From Pedosphaera parvula Ellin514 (GTDB lineage: Bacteria; Verrucomicrobiota; Verrucomicrobiia; Limisphaerales; Pedosphaeraceae), in the NCBI RefSeq assembly GCF_000172555.1, contig NZ_ABOX02000008.1:124001-188000 (forward strand): a stretch of DNA of 64,000 bases. The letters are read 5' to 3'. A model generated the notes under the pieces. It was not told the origin of the DNA, searched no databases, and saw only the letters and a list, made by a program, of their open reading frames with translations. Positions 15,914 through 23,114 of this stretch are shown one piece after another. A program made the position numbers and the translations under genes. Numbering within the stretch: the first letter of the stretch is position 1; every line of letters begins with the position of its first letter.

Positions 15914-16267
15914 TCAAAGCTGCTCCAAAAATTTAATGGCTAATGCAACGAAGCCGGTAATAGTTGCCCCTATAACCAGAGCAATAACCACCATTACCTT
16001 TTTGCTGAATCTTAGTGCTAAAGTCTGCGACTCGAATTCATTTCTAAGCTGCTCAAGGTATTGATGCCCTTTCATGGTTATGCTTATTCCCGCGACATTA
16101 GCTGGGCGCCCCATGCTGTCATTCGTCACGCATCAATTTAAATATTTCCATTTAACCAGTTCAGCGTATATAGCTACTTCTTCCATGGTTTCTTCAACGC
16201 CGATTTGTTCAGGTGTTTCTCCTCTGCTGGCACGTTTGAGTATCAGGTAGATGGCTTTGGAATTCAT
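15914..16267 (-). pseudogene. Winged-helix-like small membrane protein gene interrupted by in-frame UGA
   Basis: One continuous minus-strand frame of 117 codons runs from the ATG at 16267 to the stop at 15914. It is broken only by TGA at 16133-16135 (codon 45). Before the stop it reads 'MNSKAIYLILKRASRGETPE' and then a helix ending 'EVAIYAELVKWKYLN'. After it comes 'VAGISITMKGHQYLEQLR', and then a single membrane helix 'VMVVIALVIGATITGFVALA'. The order of helix, 'ELL..KYL' and 'I(S/T)xxGHxYLExLR' is what small winged-helix domains look like, so both parts probably belong to one protein. A GTG at 16129 could restart the second half. Nonsense mutation, readthrough or sequencing error cannot be separated here. 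No selenocysteine signal was sought by folding. Confidence 0.55.
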
Positions 16268-16391
16268 TTTGTAGACTATGCCAATCCCATTTAAGAAAGT
16301 CCATGCCTTGCCCTCGCCGCCATTCAGAATGGTTCAAATCGCCTTTGAAGATAAGTGGATCACCACGCACATGAAAAAGAGGAATGCCTCT

Positions 16392-16724
16392 TCAGCGGGC
16401 AAAGGATTTCCGGATGATGATATTTTTATCGTTGGAGATTAGATAATGGACTTCTGTTCCATACTTGGTTTTGCCGCCCCGGGTTGTCGGTTCGCCCGGC
16501 ACCTGATTGGGAATGAAAATTACTTCGCGGGAATCTTTTGATTCTGAAACTTCAACTGTGAAGTTTGTTAAATTGGCGGCATCCTTGCCTTTGGAAAAAT
16601 CCTCCAACGCAACGGCGCAAGCTTTTAATTGAGCGCCGGTAATCTTCACTGCTTCCATTTCTTTCGCCCAACAAATGTTGCTTAAGCACAAGGCGATTAA
16701 CGCCATTATCCATTTTTTATTCAT
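16392..16724 (-). CDS. Small secreted protein of unknown function
   Basis: The protein has 110 residues with a clear signal peptide (MNKK, hydrophobic 5-17, cleavage after SNICWA). The mature part, about 90 residues, starts 'KEMEAVKITGAQLKACAVAL' and contains 'YGTEVHYLI' and 'IIIRKSF', a mixed alpha/beta pattern like a small cystatin-like or NTF2-like fold, but this is only a guess. It contains one cysteine in the mature part. It stands alone, the gap behind it to 16267 carries no clear gene, and no partner is evident. Confidence 0.65.
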   Translation of the reverse strand: MNKKWIMALIALCLSNICWAKEMEAVKITGAQLKACAVALEDFSKGKDAANLTNFTVEVSESKDSREVIFIPNQVPGEPTTRGGKTKYGTEVHYLISNDKNIIIRKSFAR

Positions 16725-16941
16725 AATTTTTCGTTATGGTTTAGTGCCAACTTCTCCAACGTCGTGAAGGGTTGATCCATAGTGTGCACTTCTTGGTTTT
16801 CTTGGGTCTGGCATGGATGCTATGCCACGGTTTGTTCTCAAAGATGTGATTTCAGAGATGTTTAGGAAAACGAAGTGAGCTAAGGGATTCGGGCCTTTAA
16901 CTCACCTTGGCAAACTGCGGGTCTGTTAACTTGAGTTGCGC

Positions 16942-17289
16942 TTACTTCGCTCCTGGCATCGGTACGTGGCCATCGCCGCTGTAACTTCCTCCATGCATCT
17001 TTGTGCGGCCATTCCCCTTTCCGTTTTCATCCAGAATTACCGAAACACGACTATTGCCGCTGTAGAACCCGGCATTCATCGGCGCGAAGCCGTTGTCTCG
17101 ATAGCTTCCGGCACACAGCAGAGGGAAACCATTGCCTGTGTAACTCTCGCCATTCGCGGCCGCCGCTGCGTGGCCGTTCCCTTTTCCGTTGCATACCTCC
17201 ATGCCTGCCGCTGCATTGCTATTCGATACACCTGCGGAGGCGCCGTAGAAACAACCAAGTCCGATCGCTGCTACAATAAGTTTCGTCAT
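16942..17289 (-). CDS. Small secreted Gly/Asn-rich repeat protein
   Basis: The protein has 115 residues from an ATG with AAAGGAAA just upstream; an upstream extension to 17355 has no ribosome site. A signal peptide (MTKLIVAAIGLGCFYGASAG) is followed by an unstructured Gly/Asn/Ser-rich mature part with degenerate repeats. These include 'NGKGNGHAAA', 'GESYTGNGFP', 'GSYRDNGFAPMNAGFYSGN' and 'GGSYSGDGHVPMPGAK'. Such composition suggests a surface or matrix peptide. No known family is recognised. It diverges from the CHAP endopeptidase gene across a 400-bp gap. Confidence 0.6.
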   Translation of the reverse strand: MTKLIVAAIGLGCFYGASAGVSNSNAAAGMEVCNGKGNGHAAAAANGESYTGNGFPLLCAGSYRDNGFAPMNAGFYSGNSRVSVILDENGKGNGRTKMHGGSYSGDGHVPMPGAK

Positions 17290-17689
17290 AGTTTCCTTTC
17301 GCGTGCTGCATTCAGGTAGATTTCCAATCCTTTGGCAATCGATCTGAACCGTCACGCACCGACATATTAGACGGAGTCATTCAACTTTTACTCATATTCA
17401 ATTTGGCGGAACAGAAGGCGCTGGCATCAAACTCGCAAGTTTGTTGGCAGCACCAACTTCGCTCCATTTTGAAGCGGAGGTTTGACAGCCTCGACCTATA
17501 CGAATGGCGAGACATGAATATGTAATGGTTGGCGGCGGCAGCTTTTGCTAAACTCCGGTTAAGCGTTCCCTGATTTCTTGCCCGTGCTTCTGCAAGCACT
17601 CAGGTGGATGAAGTGCAGGCTTCATGCTTCATCCGGATATTCAAAACCGTTCATTATTCATCAATCGTCGTTCACAAAGCTTCTACCTT
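17290..17689. other. Gene-free 400-bp stretch
   Basis: This lies between the divergent small secreted protein and the CHAP-propeller gene, so it should hold promoters for both. I could not pick convincing -35/-10 pairs, and no repeat family found elsewhere in the window is present. Confidence 0.4.
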
Positions 17690-19393
17690 ATGAAACTTAA
17701 AATTCTTATTTCCACAGGTACCGGGATGCTCGGTGTCGCGGTTGCCGTGTTGCTGGCGGCTTCGGCTGCCAGTGTGTCGGCGCAATCTTACACCTGGGGG
17801 ACCACGCTCGTGTCGGGTGGCACCTGGATGACTGGTCACGGGGTCAATGTGTTTTGGAATGGAACTCCCAACTGCAATCCCAATTACGTGGGCGGTAATT
17901 CTTACACGACTTATAACGGCACCCAATACTACACGGGCGAACAATATCAGTGCGGCGAATTGCCGTTCCGCCTCTACACGACGCTGGGTTGGTATCTCGG
18001 GGCATGGCCGGATACTTATGCGTATCAGATGTACACGTCCCCACCCGCCGGTATGCAGACTCACGCAAATGGTTCCGGCTATGTGCCGGTGCCGGGCGAT
18101 TGTGTCGTGTGGAATACAGCGGCTACTACAGATACAGCGGGGCATGTGGCGGTGGTGAATTATGTGGATGGCGGGCATGTTTATATTTGCGAGCAGAACA
18201 TGTGCAATTATGGGACCGCCATCCTTAACCGCTCCGGCAGCAACGGTTCGACTTTGGCCCGGGCGGACGGCTGGGGCGCGGGGGCGTTGCTCGGTTGTGT
18301 GCATTCGCCCAACAATCCCAACACTTATATTAATACTCACATCAATCCCTGCGTCGCCCGCACTTCGGATGGCCGCCTGGAACTCTTCGCCGTCGATCTC
18401 TCCGGCAACATGACTCACAATTATCAGACCAGTCCTGGCGGATCGTGGGCTGGTTGGACCTTGCTTGGGACAGCGAGTAATCTTTTTGCCACCAACTCCT
18501 TTCCGGCTGTTGGAGTGAACGCCGATGGACGTCTGGAGCTGTTCGCCGTGGCCAGCAGTGGCGTGATTAATCACATCTGGCAAAAGGTTGCCGGCAGCAG
18601 CGCGGCCACCAATTGGTCCTCGTTCACGGCGTTCAGCTCCTCGGTCAGTCCCACGGCCAAGCTCGCGGTTGGCAATTGGGCGAATGGAGTGCAGGACCTT
18701 TTCGTGATTGGGACTGATGGTGTGCTTTATCATAATTATCAGACCGCTCCCAACAGCGGTTGGGCGGGCTTCGTCAGCCTGGGTGGTTCGTGGCAGCAGG
18801 ACGGTGATATTGCGGTGGGCCGCGAGAATGATGGTCGCGTGGAGGTATTTGTCATCGGCAACACCGGCAACCTTTATCACAACTGGGAGACTGCCGCTAA
18901 CGGCACCAGTTGGAATGGCTGGGCAAATATCGGCGGAGCCTTGGCGGAGCAGGTGCGCGTGGCGGTGGGCCGCAACTCGGATGGGCGATTGGAAGTATTC
19001 ACGCTGGGCACCGATGGTGTCTGCTATCACGAGTGGGAAACGACCGCCAACACGCCTGGCACCTGGAGCAGTTGGGGCAGCCTGGGCGGCCTGTGGAAGG
19101 TTGATGCGAAACCATTTGTCGGCACGGACTCGAACGGCGCGCTGGAAGTGTTTCTCATAGGCAGCACCGGTAATTTGTATCACAACTACCAAAGCGGTGG
19201 CGGGTGGTCCGGTTGGTTGAGCCTGACCGGGAGCTTTACCCAAAACGTCCGTCCCTGCGTGGGAATGAATCAGAGCGGAAAACTGGAGGTCTTCCTCACC
19301 GGTCCAAGTGCCGACGTACAGACCGCCACGGAAAGCGCGGCGAACAGCGCCACCTGGTCGGCCTTTAGCAGCCTGGGCGGAAGCTGGAATTAA
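17690..19393 (+). CDS. Secreted CHAP-domain peptidoglycan hydrolase with seven-bladed PLL-like propeller
   Basis: The protein has 567 residues from the ATG at 17690. It has a signal peptide (1-32, ending VSAQS) and then a CHAP amidase/endopeptidase domain with Cys88 ('QYQCGELPFR'), His152 ('TAGHVAVVNYVD') and Glu168 ('HVYICEQNM') as the likely Cys-His-Glu triad. Seven repeats of about 45 residues follow, built as 'NxDGRLEVFxxGxxGxxxHNY ... W.GW..LGG', the pattern of PLL/fucose-lectin-like beta-propellers. CHAP domains cleave peptidoglycan stem peptides or amide bonds, and the propeller should anchor the enzyme to glycans. The same propeller type is attached to a GH25 lysozyme at 45549-47435. 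A strong terminator follows at 19419. Confidence 0.85.
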   Translation: MKLKILISTGTGMLGVAVAVLLAASAASVSAQSYTWGTTLVSGGTWMTGHGVNVFWNGTPNCNPNYVGGNSYTTYNGTQYYTGEQYQCGELPFRLYTTLGWYLGAWPDTYAYQMYTSPPAGMQTHANGSGYVPVPGDCVVWNTAATTDTAGHVAVVNYVDGGHVYICEQNMCNYGTAILNRSGSNGSTLARADGWGAGALLGCVHSPNNPNTYINTHINPCVARTSDGRLELFAVDLSGNMTHNYQTSPGGSWAGWTLLGTASNLFATNSFPAVGVNADGRLELFAVASSGVINHIWQKVAGSSAATNWSSFTAFSSSVSPTAKLAVGNWANGVQDLFVIGTDGVLYHNYQTAPNSGWAGFVSLGGSWQQDGDIAVGRENDGRVEVFVIGNTGNLYHNWETAANGTSWNGWANIGGALAEQVRVAVGRNSDGRLEVFTLGTDGVCYHEWETTANTPGTWSSWGSLGGLWKVDAKPFVGTDSNGALEVFLIGSTGNLYHNYQSGGGWSGWLSLTGSFTQNVRPCVGMNQSGKLEVFLTGPSADVQTATESAANSATWSAFSSLGGSWN

Positions 19394-19418
19394 AGCCTGA
19401 ATTAAATTGTTTCACTCG

Positions 19419-19457
19419 ATTCTCCCCGCGCCTCAGTTGGTGCGGGGAGAATTTTTT
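19419..19457. terminator. Bidirectional-looking intrinsic terminator
   Basis: An 11-bp stem, ATTCTCCCCGC/GCGGGGAGAAT (19419-19429 and 19442-19452), is followed on the plus strand by TTTTTT. It lies between the convergent CHAP gene and the DUF6882-like gene. Confidence 0.85.
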
Positions 19458-19498
19458 AATGATGAAGAGTTTAAAGCTCTGGCAGCCATTGATAGCGT

Positions 19499-20017
19499 TC
19501 AGCCAGTTTTGGTCCAGCGGAAGTTGCTGAGAAGGATGTAAACGGAGATGCCGTTGGCATCGGTTTGGTAAACGCCGGCGGCGGCGATGGCGTGGATGCC
19601 AATGGCGCAGAGCAGGGCGATGTATTTCTCATCGGGCAAATCCACCTGGGCATCGCGCAGATAATCAATTCCCCAGCGTTCGCCCAGTTCCCCCACCTTG
19701 TGGCTGGCGCGGGCGACGGCTTCATCGATGTTCGGATTATGCCACGCCCATTCCCAGATCTTCTTTTGCGGCGAATAACTGCCGAGGATTTGGCCATCGG
19801 CCTGCCATTGCGAGCCGTCCTCAAAATCCATTTTAAAGATGCCGGTCTGCTGTTGGAAATTCCATTGCGTCGCGTCATCGAAGCGCCAGGTGGTTTCCAT
19901 GGCGTCCTGTTTGGGATTCAACTCCGCGCGTGCCTCCGCCAGAAACGCATCTGCTTCCGGCGACACTGTCGTCTCGAAATTGTAGGTTCGTTGCCGAAGC
20001 TTGAAGGGGTTAAACAT
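19499..20017 (-). CDS. DUF6882-like protein
   Basis: This 172-residue cytoplasmic protein has no signal or membrane segment. The segment 'QILGSYSPQKKIWEWAWHNP' (76-95) is the pattern I associate with DUF6882 proteins, in which a 'W.WAW.NP' core recurs, and it is followed by the helical 'IDEAVARASHKVGELGERWG'. The end 'GVYQTDANGISVYILLSNF' also fits. Function is unknown. It converges on the terminator at 19419 and has no same-strand neighbours. Confidence 0.6.
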   Translation of the reverse strand: MFNPFKLRQRTYNFETTVSPEADAFLAEARAELNPKQDAMETTWRFDDATQWNFQQQTGIFKMDFEDGSQWQADGQILGSYSPQKKIWEWAWHNPNIDEAVARASHKVGELGERWGIDYLRDAQVDLPDEKYIALLCAIGIHAIAAAGVYQTDANGISVYILLSNFRWTKTG

Positions 20018-20501
20018 GAAATTTGCGAAGCGGATGGCGTTATAAACTTTTACTGGAACTCAAGGCTTCAGTTTCGCCTTGTTGACGGGTGAAAGATGGA
20101 ATTGGTTGGAGAGGATGTAAAGGGAAATGGGGATTTAGAAGCCTATACTTGTCGCGTCGCGATCTGCTTGAGCTTCTTCAAGCCACTCGATTTGTGCGCC
20201 ACCTTGGCGCCTGGCATCGTCCAACTCCCAATGGCCGCCTCCGAATCATTAATGACCAATAGTTTATGGGGGCAGGCGGAAAGCAAACGTTGGCATTTTT
20301 TTAAGCAAATAAGACGGGGTGACCGTATACAAATGTGCAATGTAATTTTGATAACTTTCTCCGTTGCAGTTGTCAAAGGAATGTATTTGAACCGATCGTC
20401 ATTACGTCATCGGTATTCGCTGCGATGGTCGCCAATGCTGTGGGCATAAAACAGCAGATTATCGTTTGCTGAAATAACAAACCTGAGGAAATGTTTGTGC
20501 T
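20018..20501. other. Gene-free 480-bp stretch
   Basis: Only short frames without ribosome sites or coding character are present. I see no repeat shared with the rest of the window and no clear promoter. Confidence 0.35.
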
Positions 20502-20723
20502 ATGCGCATCCTGATACAGAACTGCAAGACATATTTATATTTGAAGGCTCCGGGAGAATGGACCGCTTCAGCAGATGAGGCGACAGATTTTAAAAGGTCC
20601 GTGGATGCCTTGACGCATTGTGCCAAAGCAAATTTGGAAGATGTGCAGATCGTATTGAAATTTCCCACCGGCTTGTATGATGTGAACATCGCGGCTACTG
20701 ATGGTTGCCGCAAAGTCGCTTGA
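20502..20723 (+). CDS. Small hypothetical protein
   Basis: This 73-residue protein starts 'MRILIQNCKTYLYLKAPGEW' and contains 'VDALTHCAKANLEDVQIVLKF' before a short C-terminal end. GAGGAAA at about 20484-20490 gives a plausible ribosome site. The alternation of strands and one helix suggests a small folded domain. I do not recognise a family with certainty. It stands alone ahead of a 380-bp gene-free stretch (20724-21105) in which I see nothing else. Confidence 0.5.
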   Translation: MRILIQNCKTYLYLKAPGEWTASADEATDFKRSVDALTHCAKANLEDVQIVLKFPTGLYDVNIAATDGCRKVA

Positions 20724-21105
20724 CGCGACAGTTGCTATTTTTCCTGCCAGACGCCTTTGCAAACCGTTGCAGCGTTTGGATAGTTAGTTCAGCAGAGTCT
20801 TCCACTGTAAATTCGAGTTTCTTCGACTAAGAGAAATCCATCATTTGCGCTGGCACGCCATCGTTATCCGGTTTGGAGACCGTCGCTCCGTCGCCCCATT
20901 GCTTTTCATGCTGATTTTCTTTGAAACCTCAATATGTGACGATTCGTTTTGGTGATTGGTCCAATCTGTAAGGAACATTCATAGCCGGTTCTTGAGTGTC
21001 GTCCGGGCCGCATATTTATCTGGCAATTCAATTTAGGACGGGTTTTAGTGGAGTCTTTGCAGGGTGTCTTCGTTCGTTCATTGCAGCAACAGCTACGTTT
21101 AGCCC

Positions 21106-23025
21106 ATGAAAAAGCTCCTAACTCCATTGATCGGAAACAAAATCTTCCTTTTGTCGCTGCTGTTGTTTGTCAGCACTCGCCCCGTCCAGGCGGGAGATGT
21201 CAATTCATACCTTGTTTTGAAAGGGCAATCTTTCTTTCAAAGTGATGCCGGTTCAGCGGCCGCATCCGGTGCTACGATTCAGGCCCAGGTTTCTCCCAAT
21301 GGCTTTAATTTCGTCACGAACGCCGCACTTTTGCCGCCTGGCGGTACCTGGGTGGTTTTGCCTGCCAAAAGCGACGGTTTTACTTTGAAGCAAAACTTCG
21401 CCTCGGTTGTCGCGCTGGATGCCGCATATCCCAACGGTACTTACGCCGTCGCGACCGCCGGGGTGAACGATGGTATGAAGACGAACTATTTGAGTCTAAC
21501 CGGCAATCTCTACCCGACGACGCCTCATTTCAGTAATTTCAACGCGGCTCAAGCGGTCGATCCAACACTGGATTTCACCTTGACCTGGGATGCGATTGCG
21601 GGAGCAACGGCTAATGATTTTTTGCAGATCCAGATCAGGGACTGCACGGGCAATAAGGTGATTGCCTCGCCAGAATTTGGCAAATCCGGCGGTTTGAATG
21701 GACTGGCCACTGCGTTCACCATTCCAGCGCAAACGTTGCGTTCGGGAATGACTTATACCGCGGAGATGCAGGTGGTCCGCATATCCACGTTTGATAATAC
21801 CAGTTATCCCGGAGCGAGCGGGGTGGCAGCGTATTTGGATGACTTGCAAATGAATTTGATTACCACCGGGACGCAGGTGGGATGTGCGCAGGGCCAATTC
21901 CAGTTGGTTTTTAATTTTGCCAGCGGCAGTTTCGGTTCGGGCACCACGGGAACCATTTCGTTTCCGCAAGCGATAAGCTATTATTTCGCATTGTATAACG
22001 TGGACAATGACACGAATTATCCCTCTACGGTGACTTTTACCGGGCCATCCAGCTCGGGGCTGAACAATACGACCAATTCAAATGTAGGCTCGGATTTCGG
22101 CACCTCAGCCTTCTACAGCAGTCCGCCCATCAACACGCCACCCTTTCCAGGAGGCGGCATCTATACAGTGGTTTACAAAGGAATGAGCAACAATTTCAAT
22201 CTGCCGAATCCGGATGCCGTCAACGAACAGGTGTTGATTGTTCCCTCAGTGGCCATCGATGCCTCGAATGTGGTGCAGCAAATCTATTGGACTTATAAAA
22301 GCAGCTCGGGCGCCACGATTGCGGCGCCGGCATTCATGGGCAACATTGAGATCCGCGTGGAAGGTTTCAATGGCAGATTGTATGACGCAGGCAACGAGCA
22401 AAATCGGATTGCTCCTTCCGTCACCAACCATTTTCCCACACAAACGATCATCTGGACAAACGTCACCAGTATCGGGATGGTGTTCAACGACCTCGTCGGA
22501 AATTCCTATGACAGTTATTGGAACCGGACGTTGCAGCCGCTTGCGATCACCACAACAAATCTGCCCATTGCAACGCAAGGTTCGTTTTATAGTTTTCTGC
22601 TGAGCGCCAGCGGCGGCAATCAGCAATATAACTGGTCGGTTGTTTCCAACTCCCTGCCAGGTGGGCTGACCTTGAATGGCATCACGGGGGAAATCAGCGG
22701 CACACCTTCCACCAGTGGCAATTTCAACTTCATCGCGCAAGTGCAGGACACGTCCGGGAGCTTCACCAATCGAGTCTTGAGTTTGTTGGTAAATGCTGGA
22801 AATACACCTGCCATAACACTTAGTTCCCCGACGGTTGCAAATGGACAATTTAGGTTTCAGGTGAATGGACACTCCGGCGTGAATTATACCATCCAGGTTT
22901 CCACCAACTTGATAAACTGGGCCGCGCTCCTCACCACCAATTCCACCAGTACCAGCTTCAAAGTGCTTGATGCCGGCGTTGGTGGCTTTTCCCGGCGCTA
23001 TTATCGTGTTCAAACCGGACCGTGA
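21106..23025 (+). CDS. Secreted protein with putative Ig-like domain and C-terminal STNLxxW module
   Basis: The 639-residue protein has a signal peptide (1-27). The bulk is beta-rich with no catalytic motif, including 'WDAIAGATANDFLQIQIRDC' early on. Around 490-570 is a putative Ig/He-PIG domain ('GGNQQYNWSVVSNSLPGGLT' with 'GEISGTPSTSGNF'). The last 60 residues, 'YTIQVSTNLINWAALL' and 'SRRYYRVQTGP', form the C-terminal module that recurs in four other secreted proteins of this window. It is probably a cell-surface or extracellular adhesin-like protein. No ribosome site is obvious before the ATG. It converges on the beta-helix gene. Confidence 0.7.
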   Translation: MKKLLTPLIGNKIFLLSLLLFVSTRPVQAGDVNSYLVLKGQSFFQSDAGSAAASGATIQAQVSPNGFNFVTNAALLPPGGTWVVLPAKSDGFTLKQNFASVVALDAAYPNGTYAVATAGVNDGMKTNYLSLTGNLYPTTPHFSNFNAAQAVDPTLDFTLTWDAIAGATANDFLQIQIRDCTGNKVIASPEFGKSGGLNGLATAFTIPAQTLRSGMTYTAEMQVVRISTFDNTSYPGASGVAAYLDDLQMNLITTGTQVGCAQGQFQLVFNFASGSFGSGTTGTISFPQAISYYFALYNVDNDTNYPSTVTFTGPSSSGLNNTTNSNVGSDFGTSAFYSSPPINTPPFPGGGIYTVVYKGMSNNFNLPNPDAVNEQVLIVPSVAIDASNVVQQIYWTYKSSSGATIAAPAFMGNIEIRVEGFNGRLYDAGNEQNRIAPSVTNHFPTQTIIWTNVTSIGMVFNDLVGNSYDSYWNRTLQPLAITTTNLPIATQGSFYSFLLSASGGNQQYNWSVVSNSLPGGLTLNGITGEISGTPSTSGNFNFIAQVQDTSGSFTNRVLSLLVNAGNTPAITLSSPTVANGQFRFQVNGHSGVNYTIQVSTNLINWAALLTTNSTSTSFKVLDAGVGGFSRRYYRVQTGP

Positions 23026-23114
23026 GCAAGGCCATTTAGCGGAACTATCATTTGCGTCTCCTGCCAGCTGGCCTCACCCTGCCTGTTGAAACTCCCACGC
23101 GATTCAGCAAGAGC

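Noticed and set aside
16129-16135. Selenocysteine at the UGA of the winged-helix gene
   Set aside because: The site is a non-catalytic loop of a small winged-helix-like protein, followed by Cys-Val. No selenoprotein family fits, and no stem-loop was found by eye.
17672-19243. 523-codon minus-strand frame
   Set aside because: It is antisense to the CHAP-propeller gene. Its length results from the repetitive propeller DNA and it resembles no protein.
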